Shown here: piece by piece, positions 1-8,593 of the stretch
Numbering within the stretch: the stretch's first letter is position 1
Layout: each line of letters opens with the position of its first letter
Assembly (NCBI GenBank): GCA_038227135.1
Contig: JBBRQC010000008.1
Span: forward strand, 1-64,000
Direction of reading: 5' to 3'
Length of the DNA stretch: 64,000 bases
From: UBA4720 sp038227135
GTDB taxonomy: Bacteria; Gemmatimonadota; Gemmatimonadetes; Gemmatimonadales; Gemmatimonadaceae
Translations under genes and position numbers: made by a program
Notes under the pieces: model-generated
The model's input: only the letters and a program-made list of their open reading frames with translations
Databases searched by the model: none
What the model was told of the DNA's origin: nothing

Positions 1-545
1 CGTCCGCGCAGCGGAAAATCCTTGCGCAGCGGGTATCCTTCCTTGTAGGACTCCCACATCAGGAGTCGCCGCAGATCCGGATGACCGGTGAAGCGAATTC
101 CGAACATGTCGTAGCACTCGCGTTCCAGCCAATCCGCTGAACGATAGATGTCGTAGACGCTGTCTATCTCGAGCGGTGATCCTTTGGCAATCTGCGCCTT
201 GATGCGGAGAAACCGCCGGAACGGAAGCGAACGAAGGTGCCACACCAGCTCGATCGGTACCTCGGCGTCGCGGTACTCGACGGCGGTGACGTCGCTTAGA
301 AAATCGTACTGCTGTGACTGCTCGTCGTGCAGCCACCGGATTACCTGCTTGACCGAAGCCGCGTCCACGTAAACCACCGTCTCGCCCCAGATCACTTCCA
401 CGCGTTTAATGGCGGACGAAAACTGTTGCTGCAGCGCCGCCGCCGACGGATTGGCAGGCTCCTTTCGGTGCGAGATGTCCTTCGGCGTGACGGGATTGCT
501 GTCCGGCGCGCTCGCGCCTGTACGAACGATCTCGAATCGCGTCAC
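1..545 (-). CDS. nuoC: NADH-quinone oxidoreductase subunit C (partial, 3' end outside window)
   Basis: Peripheral-arm subunit of respiratory complex I, which passes electrons from NADH to quinone. Translating the minus strand from the GTG at 545 gives an open frame of 181 codons that leaves the window before a stop. Its last 50 residues carry the NuoC signature: W-L-E-R-E-C-Y-D-M-F-G-I, then G-H-P-D-L-R-R-L-L-M, then Y-P-L-R-K-D-F-P-L-R. The GTG overlaps the nuoB stop as GTGA, which fixes the start and implies translational coupling. The first 40 residues are a low-conservation leader. Identity is near certain; only the C-terminus is missing. Confidence 0.95.
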   Translation of the reverse strand, partial: MTRFEIVRTGASAPDSNPVTPKDISHRKEPANPSAAALQQQFSSAIKRVEVIWGETVVYVDAASVKQVIRWLHDEQSQQYDFLSDVTAVEYRDAEVPIELVWHLRSLPFRRFLRIKAQIAKGSPLEIDSVYDIYRSADWLERECYDMFGIRFTGHPDLRRLLMWESYKEGYPLRKDFPLRG

Positions 546-1168
546 TGCGAGGACCTGGTCTGGTTCACGGAGTTTCCGAACGGCTCGCCGAGCTCGTCGA
601 TCACCGATGGCGGGATGTACAGCTGACTCGAAGGGTCGGGCTCCATCTCGTCGCGGGTTCCCTTGTCGGCGGCACGCTCGTTCTTGACCTTTTCCTGGAG
701 CATGCGGATGCCGTAGATGAGACCCTCGGGCCGCGGTGGGCATCCGGGAACGTAGACATCCACCGGAATGATCGTGTCGATTCCCTGCACGACCGCGTAG
801 TTGTCGAACATGCCACCGGTGGAGGCGCACGCTCCCATAGAAATGCTCCACTTGGGTTGCGGCATCTGCTGCCAAATGCGGCGAATGATCGGTGCGAGCT
901 TGAACGGAACGCGACCGGCGCAGATGAGTACGTCGGCCTGGCGGGGAGAGAAGCTCATCCGCTCCATTCCAAAACGCGCGAGGTCGAAATCGCTCGCTGC
1001 CGTGGCCATGAACTCGATCGCGCAGCACGCGGTGCCAAACGGCATCGGCCACAGAGAATTGGCGCGCGCCCAGTTCACGAGGAAATCCAGGCGGGTCAGC
1101 GCCCACCCTTCCTGGGACTCCGGAATGTATGAGACCGTGCGATGGTCGGTTGGCGCCGTCAATCCCAT
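542..1168 (-). CDS. nuoB: NADH-quinone oxidoreductase subunit B
   Basis: Complex I subunit that holds iron-sulfur cluster N2, the last electron carrier before quinone. The 208-residue product has the adjacent cysteines C48-C49 (ACCAIEFMAT), a third cysteine in GACASTGGMFDNY and a fourth in VPGCPPRPE, which together are the four N2 ligands. The ATG at 1168 lies 10 nt inside the end of nuoA and puts a normal NuoB N-terminus in place. An ATG further upstream would add 35 residues read from nuoA sequence and was rejected. The C-terminal 45 residues are polar and poorly conserved. Confidence 0.97.
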   Translation of the reverse strand: MGLTAPTDHRTVSYIPESQEGWALTRLDFLVNWARANSLWPMPFGTACCAIEFMATAASDFDLARFGMERMSFSPRQADVLICAGRVPFKLAPIIRRIWQQMPQPKWSISMGACASTGGMFDNYAVVQGIDTIIPVDVYVPGCPPRPEGLIYGIRMLQEKVKNERAADKGTRDEMEPDPSSQLYIPPSVIDELGEPFGNSVNQTRSSQ

Positions 1169-1563
1169 TGTAGCGCTCCCTTCTTCCAGACGTAGATGAA
1201 GCCGACGAGCAGAATCAGCATGAAAACCAGCATCTCGCTGAGTCCGAATAGAGAGATGTTTCCCACCGGGCAACTATCGGCTACGAGCGGCACGAGGCAG
1301 GACAGCTGCTTGTAGTAGACGGCCCATGGAATCATGAAGACCGTCTCGATATCGAAAATGATGAACAGGATCGCGACGAGATAGAAGCGCACCGAGAACC
1401 GCTCTCGCGCGTCGCCCAGCACTGGAACCCCCGATTCATAGGCCTGCTGCTTCACAGGCGTTGGCCGCGCGCGGATCGTCAGGGCCGAGATCGCGATGAT
1501 CAGCAGCCCATTCATCACCACGAAACCGAGCAGCATCAGAACCGGGAAATAAGCGCGAGCCAT
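1159..1563 (-). CDS. nuoA: NADH-quinone oxidoreductase subunit A
   Basis: Small membrane subunit of complex I. The 134 residues contain three hydrophobic helices, near residues 5-27, 58-80 and 103-125. Between the first two lies the conserved loop Y-E-S-G-V-P-V-L-G-D-A, and D-I-E-T-V-F-M-I-P-W-A-V follows in helix 2. The family sequence is usually YECGxxP; here Ser replaces the Cys. It is the first gene of a nuoABC run transcribed out of the left edge. Length is normal for the family. Confidence 0.95.
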   Translation of the reverse strand: MARAYFPVLMLLGFVVMNGLLIIAISALTIRARPTPVKQQAYESGVPVLGDARERFSVRFYLVAILFIIFDIETVFMIPWAVYYKQLSCLVPLVADSCPVGNISLFGLSEMLVFMLILLVGFIYVWKKGALQWD

Positions 1564-1578
1564 GGGGTTTCAGACTTC

Positions 1579-1592
1579 GTGAAAAATTTCAC
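1579..1592. promoter_or_regulatory. Short inverted repeat upstream of nuoA
   Basis: GTGAAA-AA-TTTCAC is a perfect 6+6 dyad 16 nt upstream of the nuoA ATG and downstream of the promoter proposed for nuoA. It would lie in the 5' leader, where it could be an operator or a weak hairpin over the ribosome-binding region. A chance dyad of this size in an AT-rich stretch is possible. Confidence 0.25.
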
Positions 1593-1609
1593 TAACGGCG
1601 ATTTTCAGG

Positions 1610-1638
1610 AATTTACCGACCACTATCTTTTAATTCAA
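1610..1638 (-). promoter_or_regulatory. Candidate sigma-70 promoter for nuoABC
   Basis: On the minus strand TTGAAT (1638-1633), a 17-nt spacer and TAAATT (1615-1610) precede nuoA by about 47 nt. The stretch is clearly richer in A and T than its surroundings. Each hexamer matches the consensus at four of six positions. No equally good plus-strand promoter for dcd was seen in the same divergent gap. Confidence 0.35.
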
Positions 1639-1761
1639 CGGCACCCGTTCGGTGGCGATGATAGTGCGAAATTCGTACATTCACGACGAAAAGCTGCGAA
1701 CTCCCGGCAGCTGGCCACCGACGACAGGCTGGCCTTCCTCACCGCAATCAAAACTTCCCCA

Positions 1762-2316
1762 ATGTCAATTCAAGCGGATCGCTGGATTACCCGAATGGCC
1801 AAAGAGCATCGGATGATCGAGCCCTTCGAAAGCAGCCAGGTCAGATCGGGCGTCATCTCCTATGGAGTGAGCTCCTACGGCTATGACATGAGAGTGGCAC
1901 CCGAGTTCAAGATATTTACGAACGTGCTGAGCTCGATCGTCGATCCGAAAAACTTCGACTCGAATTCCTTCGTGGAATTCGAGGGACCGATCTGCATTGT
2001 CCCACCGAACTCATTCGCCCTCGGACGGTCCGTGGAATATTTCAGAATTCCGCGCAATGTCGTGACGATCACTGTGGGTAAGTCCACCTACGCGCGATGC
2101 GGGATCATCACGAATGTCACTCCGTTCGAGCCGGAGTGGGAAGGATTCGTCACTCTGGAAATCTCGAACACCACTCCCCTTCCCGCCAAGATCTACGCCA
2201 ACGAAGGGATTGCTCAGGTACTCTTCTTCAAGGGAGAAGAAGAGCCGGAGATTTCCTACAAGGACAAGAAGGGGAAATATCAGGGTCAACAGGGTGTAAC
2301 GCTACCGCGGCTATAG
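1762..2316 (+). CDS. dcd: dCTP deaminase
   Basis: Deaminates dCTP to dUTP, the precursor route to dTMP; cytosolic homotrimer. The 184-residue product is full length for the long Dcd type found in many proteobacteria. It carries S-Y-G-V-S-S-Y-G-Y-D near residues 33-42, the nucleotide-binding loop V-G-K-S-T-Y-A-R-C-G (105-114) and the catalytic-glutamate block V-T-L-E-I-S-N-T-T-P-L-P, with E133 as the expected general base. It ends in Y-Q-G-Q-Q-G-V-T-L-P. The ATG at 1762 gives the family N-terminus MSIQADRWI; the open frame continues 61 codons further up without homology. Confidence 0.96.
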   Translation: MSIQADRWITRMAKEHRMIEPFESSQVRSGVISYGVSSYGYDMRVAPEFKIFTNVLSSIVDPKNFDSNSFVEFEGPICIVPPNSFALGRSVEYFRIPRNVVTITVGKSTYARCGIITNVTPFEPEWEGFVTLEISNTTPLPAKIYANEGIAQVLFFKGEEEPEISYKDKKGKYQGQQGVTLPRL

Positions 2317-2380
2317 TCTGGCCCCTCGCTTGCCACCTGATCGTTCCAGGAACCAACCGTAATTGGAGGATGCAAGGCTG

Positions 2381-2677
2381 ATGCAGAATCGCGACGGAGT
2401 ACAGAAGGGACCCCAGGATCACGCTGAAGGTCAGCACGGCGCAAAAACACGCAGCAAGATTCTGGAGCAGCTGCACTCACGCAACGGCAACGGGGTGGTT
2501 GATCCAAACAAGACTGCGCCCGAGACCACCGAGAATCTGCCGCATCACAACGCAGCCCATCGGTTGTTCGAGGAGCGTCAGCAGCACGACGAAGCTGAGA
2601 AAAACAGCGAGAAAACCCGGCTCAACCGCGAGATCGAGCGACGTCACCTCGATCCGACCCACATCCCGAAGATTTGA
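2381..2677 (+). CDS. Small hydrophilic protein of unknown function
   Basis: A 98-residue open frame following dcd by 64 nt, preceded by GGAGG about 11 nt before the ATG. An in-frame TTG at 2363 could add six residues. The product is very polar, rich in His, Gln, Glu and Lys, with no membrane segment or signal peptide. Its second half (residues about 50-90) is likely one charged helix. I recognise no family. The good ribosome-binding site and the space it fills between dcd and the convergent sdh operon support it being real, but no conserved domain confirms it. Confidence 0.5.
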   Translation: MQNRDGVQKGPQDHAEGQHGAKTRSKILEQLHSRNGNGVVDPNKTAPETTENLPHHNAAHRLFEERQQHDEAEKNSEKTRLNREIERRHLDPTHIPKI

Positions 2678-2742
2678 ATCTGACCTGAGCAACCCGGCGG
2701 ACATTCCATCGACCCCGCCCCCGATTCGCCCGGAGCCGAAAC

Positions 2743-2757
2743 GCGCACCAGGTGCGC
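2743..2757. terminator. GC hairpin between convergent genes
   Basis: GCGCACC-A-GGTGCGC is a perfect 7-nt inverted repeat in the 85-nt gap between the small plus-strand gene and sdhB, which converge here. There is no T-tract on either strand, so intrinsic termination is doubtful. It may act only as an RNA 3' stabiliser. Confidence 0.25.
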
Positions 2758-2762
2758 CAGTA

Positions 2763-3515
2763 TCAGGGAGTCGTGCCGAGTGTGCTGGCGCGAATGAAGT
2801 CCCGGTTCATGCGAGTTATGGTGTCGATGCTGATCTCCTTGGGACACGCCTCCTGACACTCGCCGTGAAGCGTGCAGCTCCCGAAGTCCTCCAGCTCCAT
2901 CTGCTCGACCATTCCGAGAGCACGCCTGTAGCGCTCCGCCTGGCCCTGGGGGAGGAGGCCGAGGTGGGTGATCTTCGCGGCCGTGAACAGCGACGCCGAG
3001 GCGTTGGGACAGGCCGCAACGCATGCCCCGCAACCAATGCAAGCAGCAGCATCCATTGCCTTGTCGACGCTATCCTTTGGCACCAGGATGTTATTGGCAT
3101 CCTGGGCTCCGCCTGTAGCCGCGGTGATGAATCCGCCCGCCTGGATGATTCTGTCGAGCGCGGAACGATCGACGACCAGATCTCTTACCACCGGGAATGC
3201 GCGCGCGCGCCAGGGCTCGACGTAAATCGTGTCGCCGTCCCGGAAGCTTCTCATGTGGAGCTGGCATGTCGCGGTTCCCGGCATTGGCCCATGCGCCGCG
3301 CCGTTGATCATCAGGCTGCACGATCCGCAGATCCCTTCGCGGCAATCGTGATCGAATGCTATCGGAACATCGTTTAGCTCAGTCAGACGCTCGTTGACCA
3401 CATCGAGCATCTCCAGGAAGGACATGTCAGGACTGATGTCGCGCGCCTCGTAGCGAACCATTTTTCCGGGTGCGCCGGGCCCCGCCTGGCGCCAGACATG
3501 AAGTGTGAGGTTCAT
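2763..3515 (-). CDS. sdhB: Succinate dehydrogenase / fumarate reductase iron-sulfur subunit
   Basis: Electron-transfer subunit of complex II, linking the flavin in SdhA to heme and quinone in SdhC. The 250 residues hold the plant-type 2Fe-2S cysteines C58, C63, C66 and C84. The ferredoxin block C159-I-G-C-G-A-C-V-A-A-C169-P and the later C214, C220 and C224 serve the 4Fe-4S and 3Fe-4S centres. The ATG shares its A with the sdhA stop (TAATG), so the two are translationally coupled. It is the last gene of mdh-sdhCAB. The 17-residue gap between C66 and C84 is longer than in enterobacterial SdhB. Confidence 0.96.
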   Translation of the reverse strand: MNLTLHVWRQAGPGAPGKMVRYEARDISPDMSFLEMLDVVNERLTELNDVPIAFDHDCREGICGSCSLMINGAAHGPMPGTATCQLHMRSFRDGDTIYVEPWRARAFPVVRDLVVDRSALDRIIQAGGFITAATGGAQDANNILVPKDSVDKAMDAAACIGCGACVAACPNASASLFTAAKITHLGLLPQGQAERYRRALGMVEQMELEDFGSCTLHGECQEACPKEISIDTITRMNRDFIRASTLGTTP

Positions 3516-5434
3516 TACTTGTAGCTCCTCTGCGACAGCTTGACGTTCTCGAAGACGAGGGGCTCCTTGTTGAGAATCGGACTCCGTCCTTCACCTGCGT
3601 ATTCCCAGGCCGCCACGTAAGCGAAGTCTCCATCATCGCGCAGAGCTTCCCCATCAGGCGTCTGACTCTCCTCCCGGAAATGGCCGCCGCATGACTCGGT
3701 GCGGTGGAGGGCGTCGATGCACATCAGCTCGGCCAGCTCCAGGAAATCGGCGACTCGACCGGCTTTCTCGAGCGCCTGGTTCAGCTCCACGTCGCTCCCG
3801 GGGACGTTGACGTCCCGCCAGAATTCTTCGCGCAGCTCCGGTATTCTCTTCAAAGCCTTCCTTAGCCCGGCGTCGTTGCGCGACATGCCGCAGTAATCCC
3901 ACATGATCTTCCCGAGCTCGCGGTGGAACGAGGAGACGGTGCGTTTCCCATCGATCGACAGGAAAGTGCTGGTGCGTTCGGCGACAGCGTTCATTGCTTC
4001 GCGGAAGGCATCGTGCGTGACATCGACCTTGGACATCTTGTGACTGGCCAGGTAGTCGCCGATGGTATTCGGAATTATGAAGTATCCATCGGCGAGCCCC
4101 TGCATTAGTGCAGATGCGCCCAGCCGGTTCGCTCCGTGGTCTGAGAAGTTCGCCTCGCCAGTGACGTGCAAACCGTCAATGGTGCTCATCAGATTGTAGT
4201 CGACCCATAGTCCTCCCATGGTGTAGTGAACCGCCGGATAGATCCGCATTGGCACGTCATACGGATTCTCATCGGTGATCCGCTGATACATCTCGAACAG
4301 GTTTCCGTAACGTTCCTCGATCATCCCCTTTCCGAGGCGCTTGATCGCGTCTGCAAAATCGAGGTATACGCCGAGGCCGGTGTCGCCGACCCCGCGACCT
4401 TCATCGCAGACTTCCTTCGCGGCGCGCGAGGCAATGTCTCTCGGAGCCAGGTTGCCGAAGCTCGGGTATTTCCGCTCGAGGAAGTAATCCCGCTCGGCCT
4501 CAGGTATCTGTAGCGCAGAACGCTTGTCGTCTGGCTTCAACGGCACCCACACGCGCCCGTCGTTTCTGAGCGACTCGCTCATCAGTGTGAGCTTCGACTG
4601 ATAGTCTCCGCTGACAGGGATGCAGGTGGGATGAATCTGCGTGAAACAGGGGTTCGCGAACGCCGCGCCGCGCTTGTACGCGCGCCAGATCGCAGTCGCG
4701 TTCGATCCCCGCGCGTTCGTCGAAAGGTAGAAGACATTGCCGTACCCGCCCGAAGCGATCACGACCGCGTCTGCTACGTGAGACTCGATCGCGCCCGTGA
4801 CGAGATTGCGCGTCACGATACCGCGGGCCTTTCCATCAATCACTACCAGGTCGAGCATCTCGGTGCGCGGAAACATCGTCACTCCGCCATCGGATATCTG
4901 GCGCTCGAGGGCCTGGTACGCTCCAAGCAGCAGCTGCTGCCCCGTTTGGCCGCGGGCGTAAAAAGTGCGCGACACCTGTGCTCCGCCGAACGACCGGTTC
5001 GCCAGAAGTCCACCATACTCGCGGGCAAACGGAACGCCCTGCGCCACGCACTGATCGATGATGTTTACGCTCAGCTCCGCCAATCTGTACACGTTGCCTT
5101 CGCGCGAACGGAAGTCGCCGCCCTTGATCGTGTCGTAGAAAAGTCTGTAGACGCTGTCGCCATCGTTCCGGTAATTCTTGGCCGCGTTGATTCCACCCTG
5201 AGCCGCGATGCTGTGTGCGCGACGCGGCGAATCCTGGAAGCAGAAGCACTTGACGTTGTAGCCGAGCTCGCTCATGGTCGCCGCAGCGGCGCCGCCGGCG
5301 AGCCCCGATCCAACAACGATGATGGTGTATTTCCGCTTGTTGGCGGGATTCACCAGCTTCATTTCGAAGCGGTGCTTATCCCACTTCTGAGCGAGAGCCC
5401 CGCTCGGGATCCTGGGGTCGAGGCGCAGACTCAT
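3515..5434 (-). CDS. sdhA: Succinate dehydrogenase / fumarate reductase flavoprotein subunit
   Basis: Oxidises succinate to fumarate at a covalent FAD. The 639 residues begin with a 35-residue leader, then the Rossmann motif G-S-G-L-A-G-G (42-48). RRAHSIAAQGG follows, where H74 is the expected FAD-linked histidine. Later come I-H-P-T-C for the substrate site and the C-terminal FAD block N-R-L-G-A-S-A-L-M-Q-G-L-A-D-G-Y. Length and the neighbouring one-piece cytochrome b match the B-type enzyme of Bacteroidota, Chlamydiae and epsilonproteobacteria. The ATG overlaps the sdhC stop as ATGA; longer in-frame starts lie inside sdhC and were rejected. Confidence 0.96.
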   Translation of the reverse strand: MSLRLDPRIPSGALAQKWDKHRFEMKLVNPANKRKYTIIVVGSGLAGGAAAATMSELGYNVKCFCFQDSPRRAHSIAAQGGINAAKNYRNDGDSVYRLFYDTIKGGDFRSREGNVYRLAELSVNIIDQCVAQGVPFAREYGGLLANRSFGGAQVSRTFYARGQTGQQLLLGAYQALERQISDGGVTMFPRTEMLDLVVIDGKARGIVTRNLVTGAIESHVADAVVIASGGYGNVFYLSTNARGSNATAIWRAYKRGAAFANPCFTQIHPTCIPVSGDYQSKLTLMSESLRNDGRVWVPLKPDDKRSALQIPEAERDYFLERKYPSFGNLAPRDIASRAAKEVCDEGRGVGDTGLGVYLDFADAIKRLGKGMIEERYGNLFEMYQRITDENPYDVPMRIYPAVHYTMGGLWVDYNLMSTIDGLHVTGEANFSDHGANRLGASALMQGLADGYFIIPNTIGDYLASHKMSKVDVTHDAFREAMNAVAERTSTFLSIDGKRTVSSFHRELGKIMWDYCGMSRNDAGLRKALKRIPELREEFWRDVNVPGSDVELNQALEKAGRVADFLELAELMCIDALHRTESCGGHFREESQTPDGEALRDDGDFAYVAAWEYAGEGRSPILNKEPLVFENVKLSQRSYK

Positions 5435-6096
5435 CGCACTATTCCCGAAAACACGGCCACCGGGACGGCGGTGAACGAAGCCCACACGAACAAGGCGATA
5501 GCCAGCGAGATGCGCCTGTGCAGCGGCTGAGGGGACGGCGGACTGACACCGATGCTCCTCACCGAGCTCCACGCGCCGTGAAAGAGGTGCAGGCCGAGGG
5601 CAATCATCGCGATGACATAGAAGAGGGCGACCCACCAGATCCTGAAGCTCGTGACCACGTTCGCGTAAACGTCCTCAGTGCTGAAAACCCCCGCTGGTCT
5701 GATGTTACCGGTGGTGAAATGGAGAATGTGCCCAACCAGGAAGACCAGTAGTAGCGCCCCGCCCCAGCGCATCGTTCGGGATGAGATCGTCGCGACCTGG
5801 GTTTCCCGTTTCGTGTAGCCGATCGGCCGGGCGGCGCGGCTCTGGCGGGTCAGCTGAATCGCCGCTACCACGTGAAGTATCACGGCTAGAAAGAGCACGC
5901 CGCGCAGAGCCCAGAGCAGCTCACCCGTGCCCTTCAGAAAACGCGAGTACGAGTTGATCGCCCCCGGCCCGCGGAAGACGAGAAGATTGCCGAGTGAATG
6001 AAGGATGACAAAACCGATCCAGATGAGACCGGTGACCCCCATGACGGCTTTCTTGCCAACCATGGAGCCATAGAAAGTGCGCAGCCTTCCCATCAA
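5431..6096 (-). CDS. sdhC: Succinate dehydrogenase cytochrome b subunit, type B (single chain, di-heme)
   Basis: Membrane anchor of complex II. The 221-residue chain has five hydrophobic helices, near residues 16-40, 63-85, 110-130, 148-175 and 193-218. Histidines suited to ligate two b hemes sit in I-L-H-S-L-G-N, V-I-L-H-V-V-A, V-G-H-I-L-H-F and L-G-L-H-L-F-H-G. One fused anchor with five helices, and no separate sdhD, defines the B type, in which menaquinone is the usual partner. It starts 4 nt after the mdh stop; the next Met is at 6093. Confidence 0.93.
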   Translation of the reverse strand: MMGRLRTFYGSMVGKKAVMGVTGLIWIGFVILHSLGNLLVFRGPGAINSYSRFLKGTGELLWALRGVLFLAVILHVVAAIQLTRQSRAARPIGYTKRETQVATISSRTMRWGGALLLVFLVGHILHFTTGNIRPAGVFSTEDVYANVVTSFRIWWVALFYVIAMIALGLHLFHGAWSSVRSIGVSPPSPQPLHRRISLAIALFVWASFTAVPVAVFSGIVR

Positions 6097-6100
6097 CGCG

Positions 6101-7030
6101 TCACAGCTTTACCGCGGCCATCGGCTCGCGGACCGCGTCCGCGCTCTTCGCCAGGGCGTCGCGCTCCGCTCGGGTGAGCTCTACTTCGATGATCGACTCC
6201 AGACCTCGCCTTCCCAGCTTGCACGGAACTCCGAGGAAAAGACCAGACATTCCATACTCGCCTTCGAGCCATGCGGCGCAGGGGAGAATGCGCTTCTGAT
6301 CCCGGACGATCGCTTCACACATCTGCACGGCGGCCGATGACGGCGCGTAGTACGCCGAGCCGGTCTTCAGATGCTTCACGATTTCAGCGCCGCCGGTGCG
6401 CGTGCGCTCGACGATCGCATCGAGCTTGGCCTGCGGCATCAGCTGCGTGATCGGGATTCCGCTCACGGATGTGTAGGAGATCAAGGGCACCATGGTGTCG
6501 CCGTGTCCGCCGAGCACCATCGCCTGAATATCCCGAACGGATACGTCGAGCGCTTCAGCAATGAACGAGCGATAGCGGGCAGTATCGAGGACTCCTGCCA
6601 TTCCCAGCACGCGCTCGCGCGGGAAGCCGGTGACTTTCATCGCGACGTATGACATCACGTCGAGCGGATTCGACACTACGATCAGAATCGCATTCGGAGA
6701 CGTGCTCCTGATCTGCTCCGAAACCTGCTTGACGATCCCGGCGTTGGTATTGAGAAGATCATCGCGCGACATTCCCGGCTTGCGCGCTATCCCTGCCGTG
6801 ATGACGACGATATCTGAATCGCGCGTCTCGTCGTATCCGTTGGTCCCGACAACCCGTGAGTCGAAGCCCTCTATTGGAGCGGATTCCCATTGGTCCAGAG
6901 CCTTGCCCTGCGGAATGCCTTCCATGACGTCGACCATTACGACGGTCCGGGCGAGCTCTTTCTCGGCGAGACGCTGCGCGGTAGTCGCACCGACGTTTCC
7001 GGCGCCGACAACCGTAATCTTATTTACCAT
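6101..7030 (-). CDS. mdh: Malate dehydrogenase (NAD, LDH-like type)
   Basis: Interconverts malate and oxaloacetate with NAD. The 309-residue protein starts with the dinucleotide fold V-V-G-A-G-N-V-G and an acidic residue at the end of beta-2 (M-V-D-V), the usual NAD marker. The substrate-loop arginines are in A-R-K-P-G-M-S-R-D-D-L-L, and the catalytic histidine is in G-G-H-G-D-T-M-V-P-L. It belongs to the lactate-dehydrogenase-like MDH group. It leads mdh-sdhCAB, so two consecutive citric acid cycle enzymes are made from one transcript. Confidence 0.96.
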   Translation of the reverse strand: MVNKITVVGAGNVGATTAQRLAEKELARTVVMVDVMEGIPQGKALDQWESAPIEGFDSRVVGTNGYDETRDSDIVVITAGIARKPGMSRDDLLNTNAGIVKQVSEQIRSTSPNAILIVVSNPLDVMSYVAMKVTGFPRERVLGMAGVLDTARYRSFIAEALDVSVRDIQAMVLGGHGDTMVPLISYTSVSGIPITQLMPQAKLDAIVERTRTGGAEIVKHLKTGSAYYAPSSAAVQMCEAIVRDQKRILPCAAWLEGEYGMSGLFLGVPCKLGRRGLESIIEVELTRAERDALAKSADAVREPMAAVKL

Positions 7031-7064
7031 TTCGCTTTCTGGTTATGGATAGAGTAGTGCGCGA

Positions 7065-7093
7065 AAGTTATCGGGGGTGCGGAGAGGGAGCAA
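7065..7093 (-). promoter_or_regulatory. Candidate promoter for mdh-sdhCAB
   Basis: In the 142-nt gap upstream of mdh the minus strand reads TTGCTC (7093-7088), a 17-nt spacer and TAACTT (7070-7065), the same -10 hexamer as the better rplU promoter. The -35 match is weak. The rest of the gap shows no terminator for the moa operon. Confidence 0.28.
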
Positions 7094-7172
7094 TCGGCGC
7101 TGTCACTGCGATCAGAAGAGAACCAGAGGTGTTTGAGCCCGAGCGGCGATAGCGCGCGATCAATGGAGCCGC

Positions 7173-8156
7173 TCAGCCGCCGACTTGCGAGAGAGCGCGA
7201 AGTCCGCCGATGCTCATCTGGAGGAGGTGATGCTCCTTTGGTTTCGTTGACAACGCATTCCGAAAGAATGGCTCCAGCGGCAGCCCTGACCGAAGTGGAG
7301 TGCGCAGGTCGGTCTCTTCGTCGCCGAACAGACAAGTACGAAGCCTGCCGTCGGCGGTGAGTCTCACCCGATTGCAACTACCGCAGTAGGTGTGCGACAT
7401 CGGCGTGATCACACCGATCGTTCCGACCGCGCCCGCGAGCCGATAATAGCGCGCCGGGCCGTTCCCTCGCTCCGGACCCGCCGCGGGCGCGAGGTCGCCG
7501 GCGATCTTCAACGCGGCCAGGATCTCGTCGGTCGGTACCACGTGATCCCACGTCAGCTCTCTCATCTCTCCGACTGGCATCAGCTCGATGAATCTCACGT
7601 GCCACGGATGATCGAACGTCAGACGCGCGAAGTCCGTTACCTCGTCGTCGTTGATGCCGCGCATAACTACCACATTGAGCTTTATCGGAGAAAGTCCTGC
7701 CGCCTCGGCCGCGGCGGCTGCCGCGATCGGATCGAAGTCAGTGTTTCGCCGGGAGATTGCCTTAATACGATCGAGGCGCAGCGAATCGGCGCTCATGTTG
7801 ACGCGATCCAGACCCGCGAGCCTGAGCGCGCGTGAAAGCTCCGGAAGTCTCACGCCGTTCGTCGAAAGGGAGATGTCCTCGATCTCCGGAATTCCCTTCA
7901 GCATCCGGATCAGCCGATCGAGGTCGGGACGCAAAGTCGGCTCGCCACCAGTGATACGGAGCCGCCGCAATCCGAGGGGCGCGAGCTCACCAACCACGCG
8001 CGCGATCTCCTCGTAGGAAAGGATATCCGCCTTCGGCAGCCACTCGAGGCCAGCCAATGGCATGCAGTATAGGCAGCGGAAGTTGCACCGGTCGGTAACA
8101 GAGATGCGTAGGTACTCGATGCTCCGGCCGAAGCTGTCGCGCAGAGTGGTCCTCAT
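7173..8156 (-). CDS. moaA: GTP 3',8-cyclase (molybdenum cofactor biosynthesis)
   Basis: Radical SAM enzyme for the first step of molybdopterin synthesis: GTP to 3',8-cyclo-GTP. The N-terminal cluster is C24-N-F-R-C28-L-Y-C31. The second, substrate-side cluster is C-G-S-C-N-R-V-R with a third Cys 14 residues after the second (R-T-C-L-F). The chain ends in Gly-Gly, which is needed for the paired action with MoaC in this family. Length is 327 residues. The ATG forms ATGA with the moaE stop; 13 further upstream codons read out of moaE and were left out. Confidence 0.96.
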   Translation of the reverse strand: MRTTLRDSFGRSIEYLRISVTDRCNFRCLYCMPLAGLEWLPKADILSYEEIARVVGELAPLGLRRLRITGGEPTLRPDLDRLIRMLKGIPEIEDISLSTNGVRLPELSRALRLAGLDRVNMSADSLRLDRIKAISRRNTDFDPIAAAAAAEAAGLSPIKLNVVVMRGINDDEVTDFARLTFDHPWHVRFIELMPVGEMRELTWDHVVPTDEILAALKIAGDLAPAAGPERGNGPARYYRLAGAVGTIGVITPMSHTYCGSCNRVRLTADGRLRTCLFGDEETDLRTPLRSGLPLEPFFRNALSTKPKEHHLLQMSIGGLRALSQVGG

Positions 8157-8593
8157 GCGCTCGAAGCCTGCGTTGCACGAGTAGGGTCTACCCACTCCCG
8201 CGTTCCGTCGGCGTAATGCTCTTTCTTCCAGATCGGCACACGCTTCTTGATCTCCTCGATAACGTAGCGAGTGCAGTCGAGAGCCGGCGCTCGATGCGCG
8301 TGTGCCGCGGCGATCGCCACGCTCACGTCGCCAAGACCGAGCAGTCCGATCCGATGCTCGACAATCAGAGCGGAAACCGCGAACCGCACTTCGGCTTCAT
8401 CGAGGATGCGCTCGAGCTCTGCACTCGCCATCGATTTGTAGGCAGAGTATTCGATCGCGCTTACAGTTCGTCCCTCATTTACCTCGCGCACGGTGCCGAC
8501 GAAAACTGAGATAGCGCCGTATTGGGGAGAGCTTACCTCGTTGATGAGCGAGGCTGGATCTATTTCTTCGGTGAGGATCGAAGCCCGCCTCAT
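8153..8593 (-). CDS. moaE: Molybdopterin synthase catalytic (large) subunit
   Basis: With thiocarboxylated MoaD it inserts two sulfurs into cyclic pyranopterin monophosphate. The 146 residues show the family blocks G-A-I-S-V-F-V-G-T-V-R, I-E-Y-S-A-Y near residue 50, V-E-H-R-I-G-L-L-G-L-G-D and the lysine segment K-K-R-V-P-I-W-K-K-E, where the catalytic lysine is expected. The ATG overlaps the moaD stop (ATGA) and its own stop overlaps moaA, so all three are coupled. Confidence 0.95.
   Translation of the reverse strand: MRRASILTEEIDPASLINEVSSPQYGAISVFVGTVREVNEGRTVSAIEYSAYKSMASAELERILDEAEVRFAVSALIVEHRIGLLGLGDVSVAIAAAHAHRAPALDCTRYVIEEIKKRVPIWKKEHYADGTREWVDPTRATQASSA

Noticed and set aside
7031..7172. 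Riboswitch or small RNA upstream of mdh
   Set aside because: 142 nt with no convincing helices, only a weak promoter match.
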